A stretch of DNA of 64,000 nucleotides from Candidatus Eisenbacteria bacterium (GTDB taxonomy: Bacteria > Desulfobacterota > Binatia > DP-6): positions 1 through 64,000 of the forward strand of contig DATJZY010000176.1 in assembly GCA_035577985.1 (NCBI GenBank), given 5' to 3'. Shown here one piece after another: positions 55,547 through 64,000 of this stretch. The notes below the pieces were generated by a model. The model had not been told where the DNA came from and did not search any database. It was given only the letters and a program-made list of their open reading frames with translations. Made by a program: the position numbers and the translations under genes. Every line of letters begins with the position of its first letter. Position 1 is the stretch's first letter.

Positions 55547-57406
55547 ATGGGCGCGCTGCTCGCGCTCGTCGGTTGGCCCGAGGCCGAGGCGCCGCCCGAG
55601 GCCTGGACGGGCTCGACGGCAGGCGGGGTTCCGATCGTTCTCGGCGACGTGCGCGGCCCGGGCCCGGCGGTCGCGCGCGCGACGTCGGCCGACGGGCTCA
55701 TCTCGGCGGTGTTCGCAGGCGCGCTCTCGAACCGTCGCGAGCTCGAGGACGTGCTCGGACTCGCGGCGGCGGCGCACGCGCCCCGCGACGACGCCGCCAT
55801 CATGCTGCGGCTCTACGAGGGGCGGGGCGACAACGCGGTCGGCGCGCTGCGCGGTGGGTTCGCGCTCGCCCTGTGGGACGGACGGCGGCAGCGGCTCCTG
55901 CTCGCGCGCGACCAGCTCGGGCTGCGGCCGCTCTACTACCTGGCCGAGCGGTCGCGGTGCGCGGCTGCCTCCGCGCTGGCGCCGCTCGCCGTCCTGCCCG
56001 GCGTTGCCGGAGGGCCGGACCTGTCGATGGTGGATCTCGTGTTCGCGTTCGGCGCCGTGCCGGCGCCGGCGACGCTCTACCCGGGGATCCGCCAGCTCCG
56101 TCCGGGCGAGCTGCTCGTGTGGGAGAGCGGCCGCCATCGCGCACACCGCTACTGGCAGCTCCGCTTTCCCGAGGCGCGCAGCGCCCGCCAGGTCGTCTCG
56201 CGCGATGCGGCCCGACGTGCCCGCGAGCAGCTCGACGAGGCGGTCCGGCAGCGCACCGCGGGCGTCGTCACGGGGCTCCTTCTCTCCGGCGGACTCGGCG
56301 CGGGCACGCTGCTCGCGCTCGCGAGCGGACTCGGTCGCGAGCCTGCCTGTGCGATCACCATGGCCGGCAACGACGAAGCCGACGCCCGGCGCGCCCGCGC
56401 GCTCGCCCAGCGCGCGCACCTCGCGCACGACGTGCTCCACCCCGACGTCGACTGGGAACGCGCCGTCGACGTCATGCTCGCGACGCAGGGTGGGCCCGAC
56501 GGCGCGGTCGAGTCGGTGCTCCTCGGTCCGGCGGTCGGGGCGCTCGCGTCGCAGGCCCGCGTGCTCATGGCGGGCGCCGGTGTGGAGGAGGTCCTCGGCG
56601 GCGGCCCCGCCGAGCGCGCGTGGCTCGCCTGCGAGCGCTACCGCGCGCTCCCGGGGCTCGTCCGCGAGGCGCTCGACATCGTCGGCGCGAGCGGCCGGCC
56701 GCGCCGCCTCGCCTGGACGACGCAGGCGGCGGGAAGCGCGCCGCTCGACGTCTATGCGGACGTCGAGTCCCTCGCTGGGGCGGCACGGCGCTACGCCCTC
56801 TACGGACCGGAGCTGCGCGCCGCGACGGCGCTCGCGCCGGCGGCGCGCGCGCTCGTCCCGATCGTCTCCGAGGCCGTCTCGGCGGGTGCGACGGATGCCG
56901 GCGACACGCTCTACTACGTCCGTCTCGTGCTCGGCGTGCCGCGCATCGGGGCGATGTTCGACGCCGCCACCCCGATGGGCGTCGACGTGCGGCTGCCCTT
57001 CGTCGATCCGCGCGTGGCGCAGATCGCCGCGGCGATCCCGCCGCGCGTGCGCGCGTCGCTGCGCCGGCGTACCCCGCTGCTCCTGGGCGCCATCGGCGAC
57101 GCGCTCGTGCGCGAGGTCCGGCGCGCGGTGCACATACCGCTTGCGCCCACGCCGCCGCCAGGGCGGAGGGGGGCACTCGCCGCGTTCGCCGGCGAGGTCC
57201 TGGCATCCGAGCGGGTCGCGCGTCTCGGACTCTTCGATCCGGCGGCGGTCGCGCGGCTGCGCGCCGAGCACGACGCGGGGCTCGACGACGGCGGCGTGCT
57301 CTGGCGCCTGATGCTGGTCAGCCGCTGGCTCGAGCAGCCGGATCTCGCCGTCGGCTATTCGAGCGCGCCGGCGGCGACGAGCGCGGTGATGCGGTCGTCG
57401 TCGTAG
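55547..57406 (+). CDS. Degenerate asparagine-synthase-like pseudoenzyme
   Basis: This is a 619-residue protein with the full AsnB layout. The N-terminal Ntn-hydrolase domain (about 1-200) includes LLLARDQLGLRPLYYLAE, and the C-terminal synthetase domain follows. Key residues are changed: the nucleophile Cys2 is Gly (MGALLALVG instead of MCG), the PP-loop SGGxDS reads SGGLGA, and the SGDGGDE-type motif reads MAGAGVEEVLGGG. Glutaminase and ATP-pyrophosphatase activity should both be lost. It is coupled to the heparinase gene. Its last 52 bases overlap the convergent CoA-transferase gene. A structural or regulatory role in glycan synthesis is possible. Confidence 0.78.
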   Translation: MGALLALVGWPEAEAPPEAWTGSTAGGVPIVLGDVRGPGPAVARATSADGLISAVFAGALSNRRELEDVLGLAAAAHAPRDDAAIMLRLYEGRGDNAVGALRGGFALALWDGRRQRLLLARDQLGLRPLYYLAERSRCAAASALAPLAVLPGVAGGPDLSMVDLVFAFGAVPAPATLYPGIRQLRPGELLVWESGRHRAHRYWQLRFPEARSARQVVSRDAARRAREQLDEAVRQRTAGVVTGLLLSGGLGAGTLLALASGLGREPACAITMAGNDEADARRARALAQRAHLAHDVLHPDVDWERAVDVMLATQGGPDGAVESVLLGPAVGALASQARVLMAGAGVEEVLGGGPAERAWLACERYRALPGLVREALDIVGASGRPRRLAWTTQAAGSAPLDVYADVESLAGAARRYALYGPELRAATALAPAARALVPIVSEAVSAGATDAGDTLYYVRLVLGVPRIGAMFDAATPMGVDVRLPFVDPRVAQIAAAIPPRVRASLRRRTPLLLGAIGDALVREVRRAVHIPLAPTPPPGRRGALAAFAGEVLASERVARLGLFDPAAVARLRAEHDAGLDDGGVLWRLMLVSRWLEQPDLAVGYSSAPAATSAVMRSSS

Positions 57407-58569
57407 CCGAGGATCGAGCACAGCACGTCCTCGTTGTCGCGCCCGAAGGTCGGCACGCTGCCGCCGATCTCGGCCGGGGTGCGCGAGAGCACGAAGCGCG
57501 AGCCTTCGACCGGGCTCGTGCCGTGCGTCGGGTGCCGGAGCTGGACGACGTGTCGCCGGTGCAGGAGCTGCGGATCGTGCAGGAGATCGTGGCTGTCCTG
57601 GACGACATGGGCCGGTACGCCGCGCGCCTGCAGCATCGCCTGCAGGTCGTGTGCGTCGCGCGAGGCCGTCCAGGCGGCGACGGCCTCGTCGAGAGCATCG
57701 GCCTGCGCGCACCGGCCGGCGGCGCCGTCGAGCGTGGCGTCGGCGGCGAGGTCTGCGCGATCCATGGTGTGGCAGAGCGCGCGCCACTCGACGTCGGTCG
57801 TGACCGCGATCGCAACCCAGCGGTCGGTGCCGGCGGCCGGATACACGCCGTGCGGAGCGTGGTCGGGGTCGCGGTTGCCGATGCGACCCGCGACGCGGCC
57901 GTTGACGGTGTAGTCGAGGATCGCGGGCGCGAGGAAGTGGAGCGAGGCCTCGGCTTGCGAGAGGTCGATCGCCTGACCTTCGCCGGTGCGGCGCCGGTGG
58001 TCGAGCGCCGCCAGGATCGACGCCGCGATGAAGCGCGGCGAAACGTAGTCCGTGTAGGCGCTGAACGGACCGGCGGGCGGCCGATCGGGCCAGCCGCCGA
58101 GGTTCGAGAAGCCCGAGATGGCGGCGGCGAGATTGCCGTAGCCGGCGAACGTCGCGAGCGGCCCGGTCTGGCCCATGAGCGACGTCGAGAGCATCACGAT
58201 GTCGGGCTTCACGGCGCGCAGCGTCTCGTAGTCGAGGGCCCAGCGGCGCATCGTGCCGGGCGCGAACGACTCGGTGACGACGTCGGCCCAGCGCACGAGA
58301 TCGAGCACGACCTCGCGGCCGGCGTCCTGGGTCGGATCGAGCGTGACCATCCGCTTGCCGGCATTGAGGTTCTGGAAGCAGCCCGAGTTCTCCGGTCCGA
58401 GGACGCCGTCACGATACGGCGCCAGCGTGCGTGCGGTGTCGATCCGGCGCGTCGACTCGACGCGCACGACCGTGGCGCCGTAGTCGGCCAGGACACGGGT
58501 CGCGGCGGGTCCCGCCATGACCCACATGAAGTCGAGCACCTTCACGCCGGCGAGGGCGGTGGACGCCAT
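57355..58569 (-). CDS. Class III (CaiB/BaiF) CoA transferase 1
   Basis: This 404-residue enzyme has the family III opening LAGVKVLDFMWVMAGPAATRVLADYGATVVRVES, the NLNAGKRMVTLDP segment, and GEGQAIDLSQAEA before the small domain. It moves CoA between carboxylic acids. It overlaps the second CoA-transferase gene as ATGA, so the two are coupled and may form a heteromer or act in one pathway. It is convergent with the asparagine-synthase-like gene. Confidence 0.9.
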   Translation of the reverse strand: MASTALAGVKVLDFMWVMAGPAATRVLADYGATVVRVESTRRIDTARTLAPYRDGVLGPENSGCFQNLNAGKRMVTLDPTQDAGREVVLDLVRWADVVTESFAPGTMRRWALDYETLRAVKPDIVMLSTSLMGQTGPLATFAGYGNLAAAISGFSNLGGWPDRPPAGPFSAYTDYVSPRFIAASILAALDHRRRTGEGQAIDLSQAEASLHFLAPAILDYTVNGRVAGRIGNRDPDHAPHGVYPAAGTDRWVAIAVTTDVEWRALCHTMDRADLAADATLDGAAGRCAQADALDEAVAAWTASRDAHDLQAMLQARGVPAHVVQDSHDLLHDPQLLHRRHVVQLRHPTHGTSPVEGSRFVLSRTPAEIGGSVPTFGRDNEDVLCSILGYDDDRITALVAAGALE

Positions 58570-59810
58570 CAGATCACGCCGTCTCGCGCGAGCTGCGCCA
58601 TGGTCCGCTCGTCGAGGCCGAGCTCGCCTTGGAAGACCTCCGGATTGTGCTCGCCGACCGCCGGGGCGCGTCGCGTGCTGCCGATGGGCGTGCGGCCGAA
58701 CCTTGCGAACGGACCCGGATAGCGGACCTCGCGGCCGACCTCGGGATGCGGGATCGTCCGCCAGTAGTTGCGCGCGCGGAGCTGCTCGCTCGCAACCAGC
58801 TCGTCGATGGTGGCGACCGGCGCGATCAGCAGGTCGCGCTCGACCGCCGCGGCCAGCAGCTCTGCTTTCGTGCGTCCGCGCGTGAACTCGGCGATGATCT
58901 CCTTCACGCGTTCGAACTCGGCGAGCGGCTCGCGACCCGAGACGAGCAGCTCGGTGTACGCGAGCCAGTCCTTGTCGCGCGTCGCGAGGTCGCATCCGCC
59001 TTCGGCGTGGATCCAATGCATGAGGCGGCGCGAGAACTGGCCGATCGCCGACCCGAACAGGAACGTCACCGCGACGAATCCGTCCTTGGCGGGAAACAGC
59101 ATTCGGAGCGTCAGCGATCCGTGCTTGAGGCCGCCGGCGCTGCGCCGGACCTGGGGCGCGCCCACGGCCTCGCACAGGATGTACGACTGGGTCGCGAGCG
59201 CGATCGCCTGCTGTGCCGAGACGTCGACGTGCTGCCCGCGGCCGCTGCGCTCCCGCTCGTGGTGGGCGACCAGCGCCGCGACCGCGGCCTCGGCCGAAGC
59301 GTGGAGGTACGCCTGCGGCACCGGCAGGCGGACCGGGGCGCGGTCGTCGTCGCCCTGCAGGAAGAGCGGCCCGCCGGCCGCGAGCAGCACGATGTCGCTC
59401 TCGGCCCACGACGCTTTGGGGCCATCCTGCCCGAAGGCGGAGATCGAAACCGTCACGACGCGCGGGTTCGCCGCCGCGAGCGCGTGGTGCGTGAGCCCGA
59501 GTCTGGCGAGATCGCCCGGACGTCCCGACTCGATCACGAAGTCGGCGCGGGCCGCGAGCCGCCGGAAGAGGTCGCGGCCGCGCGGCGACGCGAGGTCGAG
59601 CGTGACGCCGCGCTTGCCGCGCGCGTACGACCACCAGAAGAGCGACCGCTCGGGATCGCGGACGTCGCCGGCGAACGGGCCGACGCGGCGGGCCGGCGAC
59701 CCCCCCGGCGGCTCCACCTGGATCACGTCGGCGCCGAGGTCGGCGAGCATCTGCCCGCACAAGAGACCGCGATGGTCGGTCAGGTCGAGGACCCGGTACG
59801 GGCCGAGCAC
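58569..59810 (-). CDS. Class III (CaiB/BaiF) CoA transferase 2
   Basis: This 413-residue protein has YRVLDLTDHRGLLCGQMLADLGADVIQVEPP and KRGVTLDLASPRGRDLFRRL, typical of formyl-CoA/benzylsuccinyl-CoA transferase relatives, and GRGQHVDVSAQQA. It is only distantly similar to its coupled partner, so this is a paired rather than recently duplicated set. The GTG start at 59810 gives a standard N-terminus. I could not place the catalytic Asp with certainty. Confidence 0.88.
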   Translation of the reverse strand: MLGPYRVLDLTDHRGLLCGQMLADLGADVIQVEPPGGSPARRVGPFAGDVRDPERSLFWWSYARGKRGVTLDLASPRGRDLFRRLAARADFVIESGRPGDLARLGLTHHALAAANPRVVTVSISAFGQDGPKASWAESDIVLLAAGGPLFLQGDDDRAPVRLPVPQAYLHASAEAAVAALVAHHERERSGRGQHVDVSAQQAIALATQSYILCEAVGAPQVRRSAGGLKHGSLTLRMLFPAKDGFVAVTFLFGSAIGQFSRRLMHWIHAEGGCDLATRDKDWLAYTELLVSGREPLAEFERVKEIIAEFTRGRTKAELLAAAVERDLLIAPVATIDELVASEQLRARNYWRTIPHPEVGREVRYPGPFARFGRTPIGSTRRAPAVGEHNPEVFQGELGLDERTMAQLARDGVI

Positions 59811-59830
59811 GTGCGCCGAGGCTCGCGCCG

Positions 59831-60274
59831 TCAGGCCGCGCGCGATTCGACGGCGCGCTTGAACTCTTCGACCGAGTCACGCAGCGCCTTCGCCTCGGCG
59901 AGGCTGCGGATGAAGCCGGGAACCCAGAACCCGAGATCCACCAACTGCGAGCAGGTGGCCCTCACACCCGTCGGCGTCTCGTCGAACTGGTAGGAGCCCT
60001 GGACGTCTTTCACGTCGCCCTCGACGAGGTGCCAGGTCGCGCCGTGCGGGCGATCGTAGCTGTACTCGAGGACGTAGCGGATCGTCTTGATCCGCATGTC
60101 GAGCGTGAACTCGACGCGGCGCGCGAGGCCGTCGGGATAGCGGTCGAGCACGCGGGCCTTTTTGATCGGCGACGACCACTTCGGGTAGGTGTCGAAGTCG
60201 CTCAGCACCGCGAAGCACCCATCGACGGTTCCCGCCACGTTGGTCGAATAGGACTGACGGACCTCGCTGGTCAC
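59831..60274 (-). CDS. SRPBCC (polyketide cyclase/START-like) protein
   Basis: This 147-residue helix-grip fold protein has CFAVLSDFDTYPKWSSPIKK in the first helix region, then long strands, and ends in an amphipathic helix (IRSLAEAKALRDSVEEFKRA). Such proteins bind hydrophobic ligands such as ubiquinone or lipids. GTG 60274 is chosen; ATG 60316 is an in-frame alternative. It sits 20 bases upstream of the CoA-transferase pair on the same strand and is probably co-transcribed. Confidence 0.78.
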   Translation of the reverse strand: MTSEVRQSYSTNVAGTVDGCFAVLSDFDTYPKWSSPIKKARVLDRYPDGLARRVEFTLDMRIKTIRYVLEYSYDRPHGATWHLVEGDVKDVQGSYQFDETPTGVRATCSQLVDLGFWVPGFIRSLAEAKALRDSVEEFKRAVESRAA

Positions 60275-60374
60275 GCGTGCCCCATAACGGCTGCCATGCG
60301 GACCCGTCAAGCGCATGCGGGGACGCGGGAATCCCGCCTGTCGCGGGCGGGGTGATTCGGCTACACTCCGCCCG

Positions 60375-61453
<1,079 letters not shown>

Positions 61454-61457
<4 letters not shown>

Positions 61458-61957
61458 CGCCGACGCGCAGTCGAACGACCGCCGTCCTGCTCGGGTTCCT
61501 CGTGGCCGTGAGGGCGGCGGCGATGGACGTCGTCCCGATGACGCTCGACCGCGTCGTCGAGCGATCGGGCCAGATCGTCCACGGCACCGTGACGAGCGTC
61601 GTCTCCGGACGCGACGAGAGCGGCCTGCCGGCGACGTGGGTCTCGGTGGCGGTGAGCGAGTGCCTGAAGGGGCAGGCGGCGGGGACGATCACGTTCAAGC
61701 AGGTCGGCGTCGCCACGCCGCTCGCGGACGGAACGCTCCTGCGGATCCCCGGTCTGCCCCGCTATCGGGAAGGGAGCGAGTACGTCCTCTTCCTCCACGA
61801 CACGAGCGCCCGCGGCTTCACGAGCCCGGTCGGTTTCGAGCAGGGCGTGTACGACGTCGAGCGGAGCCGGGAGGGCACGTTCGCACGTTCGAGGACGACC
61901 GAGCGTCTCGCGCTCTCCGCCTTCCTCGCCGTCGTCCGCAGCCGGGCGGCGCGCTAG
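61454..61957 (+). CDS. Small secreted hypothetical protein coupled to mtnA
   Basis: This 167-residue protein has an N-terminal signal sequence ([14 protein letters not shown]) and then a beta-rich domain beginning [20 protein letters not shown]. The pattern 'signal, then LDxxVxxSxxIVxGxVxxV' is one I associate with a family of short secreted proteins encoded beside matrixin-like proteases, and a metalloprotease-like gene does follow 9 bases later. Its function is unknown; inhibition or chaperoning of the protease is a guess. The GTG start overlaps the mtnA stop (GTGA). Confidence 0.65.
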
Positions 61958-61966
61958 GGAAGGATC

Positions 61967-64000
61967 GTGCGCCGTCTCGTCGCGCTCTTGCTGACGCTCG
62001 CCTGCGCCCGCGGCGCCGTGGCGGCCGGCCCGCTGGTCGTGAACGGCGCCGGAGTCCCGCTCACCTGGGCGATCCGCCCGATACCGTTCAATCCCGACCG
62101 CGGGCCGCTGGGGTCGCTGTCGAACGACGAGGCGGTCGCGCTGGTCGCGGGCAACTTCGCAGTCTGGGAGGCGGTGACGTCGTCGTCGATCGCGTTCACC
62201 AACGCCGGCGCACTACCGGTGAACGTGAAGGCCAGCAACTACGAGCAGTTCCTCGACCGTTGCGACGGCCTCAGCCCGATCATCTTCGACAACGACGGCG
62301 GCATCACGGACGACCTCCTGGGCGCCGGCGCGAGCAGCGAGGTCCTGGGCTTCGCCAGCCCCGAGTGTGGCGACGTCGCCGCGGGGACGATCACGGAAGC
62401 CGTCGCCGTGCTGAACGGCCGCTGGATCGACGGGACGGCGAACGGCACCAATCCGGAGATCCCGCTCCAGGACTTCCGAGCGGTGTTCATCCACGAGTTC
62501 GGTCATTTCTTCAACCTCGACCACTCCCAGATCGGGCGAGCCGAGGCGTTCGACGGCGACTCGTCGAACGACGGCGCGATCGCGACCATGTTCCCGTTCC
62601 TGGTGAACGGCCGCGAAGCCGCCACGCTCGCCCTGGACGACATGGTGTCGGTGTCGACGCTGTACCCCGCGCCGGGTTTCGCCGAGACCACGGGTCTCAT
62701 CCGCGGGCAGGTGCTGCGCGCGAGCGGCGCGCCGTTCCAGGGCGTGTACGTCATCGCGCGCAACCTCGCCGATCCGCGTCACCTGGCCGTCGGCTACACG
62801 TCGGGCGCACGCTTCGTGCCCGTGGCCGGCGGTACGGCGAACCCCGGCGGGCCGCCGCCCGACGCGCTCCGCGGCGCGTTCGAGCTCCCGGGGCTTCCGC
62901 CCGGAAGCTACACGGTCGAGATCGAGCCCGTCGATTCCCGCTTCACCGGCGGATCGAGCATCGGGCCGCTCGATCCGCCGGCGGTGCTTCCGGCGCCGCC
63001 CGAGTTCTGGAACGGCCCCGACGAGGCGACGACGTCGCCGCCCGACGACCCGAGCGCGTCCACCGCGATCGTTCTCGGTCCCGGCGAGACCGTCGCCGGG
63101 ATCGAGGTGCGTCTCAACGAGCCGGGTGTCGCGAACGACGGCTGCGACGCGTCGATCGTGATCCCCGCCATCCCGTTCACCGAGGTGCGCAGCGTGACCG
63201 ACGCGACGACGTCGCTCGGCGACCCGCTCCAGTCGTGCACGACCGACGCCCCGGCGCAGAACCTCGCCAGCGTGTGGTACCAGCTGACGGTCCCCGAGAC
63301 GTCGCGCGTCGTGATCGAGACCGCGGGGAGCACCTACGACACCGTCGTGAGCGCGTACACGGGCGCGTGCGCGGCGCTCGACGAGATCGCGTGCAGCGAC
63401 GACACCCTCACGACCGTGCAGTCGCGACTCGACATCGACGTCGTCGCCGGGACGACCCTGCGCCTCGAGGTGACGGCCTTCCACGAGGCCGCCGCCGAGA
63501 CGCTGCACTTGGCGGTTCGCTACGGCTGCCCACTGGGTTCGGGCGCCTGCGACGACCGCGATCCCTGTACGACCGGCGACACCTGCACGGACGCCGTGTG
63601 CGTCGGGCCCACGAGCATGTGCGACGACGGCAACGCGTGCACGATCGATCTGTGCGACGAGACCGGGTCCTGCAGCCATGGGGCGGTGAGCGGCTCGTGC
63701 GACGACGGCGATGCGTGCTCGGTCGACGACACCTGCCACGACACGGTCTGTACGGGCGGGCGCCGCGTCGACGCGCCGGTCCTGGTGTCGCGCCTGAGGG
63801 AGACGTTCCCGAGTGGGTGCCGCTCGACCTTTGCACGGCTCGAGCAGGTGGCGGCCCATCGCTTCGAGCGTGCGGCGCACGCCGTCGAGCACGCCGCGAG
63901 CCGCACGGGAGCGAAGCGCGCCAAGGCGTTCGATCGTGCGCTGCACGCCCTGCGCTCCGCCCGGCGCGCCGCGATGCGCCTTCGCCATCGCGGCGCGGCC
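61967..64000 (+). CDS. Secreted metzincin-like metalloprotease, 3' end beyond window
   Basis: The visible part is 678 residues. It has a signal peptide (LVALLLTLACARGAVAA) and a catalytic domain with the zinc motif HEFGHFFNLDHSQ near residue 180; the eighth position is Asn where most metzincins have Gly. A Met-turn candidate (ATMFPF) follows. Then come a carboxypeptidase-regulatory-like domain (GLIRGQVLRASGAPFQGVYV), a beta domain, two or three Cys-rich CDDGNACT / CDDGDACS units, and a basic helical tail. Start GTG 61967 has a GGGAAGGA site. It is probably an extracellular protease. Confidence 0.82.
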   Translation, partial: MRRLVALLLTLACARGAVAAGPLVVNGAGVPLTWAIRPIPFNPDRGPLGSLSNDEAVALVAGNFAVWEAVTSSSIAFTNAGALPVNVKASNYEQFLDRCDGLSPIIFDNDGGITDDLLGAGASSEVLGFASPECGDVAAGTITEAVAVLNGRWIDGTANGTNPEIPLQDFRAVFIHEFGHFFNLDHSQIGRAEAFDGDSSNDGAIATMFPFLVNGREAATLALDDMVSVSTLYPAPGFAETTGLIRGQVLRASGAPFQGVYVIARNLADPRHLAVGYTSGARFVPVAGGTANPGGPPPDALRGAFELPGLPPGSYTVEIEPVDSRFTGGSSIGPLDPPAVLPAPPEFWNGPDEATTSPPDDPSASTAIVLGPGETVAGIEVRLNEPGVANDGCDASIVIPAIPFTEVRSVTDATTSLGDPLQSCTTDAPAQNLASVWYQLTVPETSRVVIETAGSTYDTVVSAYTGACAALDEIACSDDTLTTVQSRLDIDVVAGTTLRLEVTAFHEAAAETLHLAVRYGCPLGSGACDDRDPCTTGDTCTDAVCVGPTSMCDDGNACTIDLCDETGSCSHGAVSGSCDDGDACSVDDTCHDTVCTGGRRVDAPVLVSRLRETFPSGCRSTFARLEQVAAHRFERAAHAVEHAASRTGAKRAKAFDRALHALRSARRAAMRLRHRGAA

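Overview
The window is a very GC-rich chromosomal segment with dense, tightly packed genes, frequent GTG starts and many 4-base ATGA/GTGA stop-start overlaps. I see no tRNA, rRNA, CRISPR, phage or intact insertion sequence. The gene content suggests an environmental Gram-negative bacterium of the old 'deltaproteobacterial' sphere, and Binatota-like is my best guess. The content behind this guess is a DUF1329 protein, the hopanoid glycosyltransferase HpnB, many acyl-CoA, CoA-transferase, SDR and GST catabolic genes, and large secreted proteins with Thr/Ser linkers and myxobacterial-type Cys motifs. That placement is inference; no marker gene settles it.

Layout. 0-9.8 kb: a two-SDR fatty acyl-CoA reductase broken by a frameshift and cut by the left edge; a coupled operon of three short collagen-like secreted paralogues; an RNB exoribonuclease with a LOG-family gene; an SDR with a large internal deletion; an orphan substrate-binding-like protein; and a tautomerase-GST-SnoaL-VOC operon facing an HxlR regulator across an operator-like palindrome. 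10.4-30.5 kb: an island of secreted multimodular proteins. These are a beta-helix protein, a GDSL esterase, two tandem SGNH/Ig/CBM96-like paralogues, another Thr-linker SGNH protein and a PQQ-type sugar dehydrogenase. They surround housekeeping genes (uppP, a rubrerythrin-like gene) and an operon carrying an uncharacterised two-repeat protein.

30.6-49.8 kb is mostly metabolic. It holds a DEAD-box helicase, hpnB, the 3' remnant of a kup potassium transporter, a DUF1329 gene, a coupled acyl-CoA dehydrogenase/APH pair, an aldehyde dehydrogenase, a phosphate block (pit, DUF47, phoR) behind leuCD, a MarR regulator with a strong palindromic operator, an epimerase, a GST, a sulfotransferase and a serine acetyltransferase. 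49.9-64 kb: recQ with an arginine-rich tail, an orphan MacB-type permease, a heparinase-like gene coupled to a degenerate asparagine-synthase pseudoenzyme, two coupled class III CoA transferases, an SRPBCC protein, mtnA, and a secreted metzincin-like protease running off the right edge.

The most unusual signal is a dispersed two-hairpin element, present three times (once near 26.4 kb and as an inverted pair at 46.7-47.0 kb). Every copy sits in the spacer between convergent genes, directly after a stop codon. Base-pair-preserving differences between copies occur in both stems. It looks like a mobile or REP/BIME-like bidirectional terminator family.
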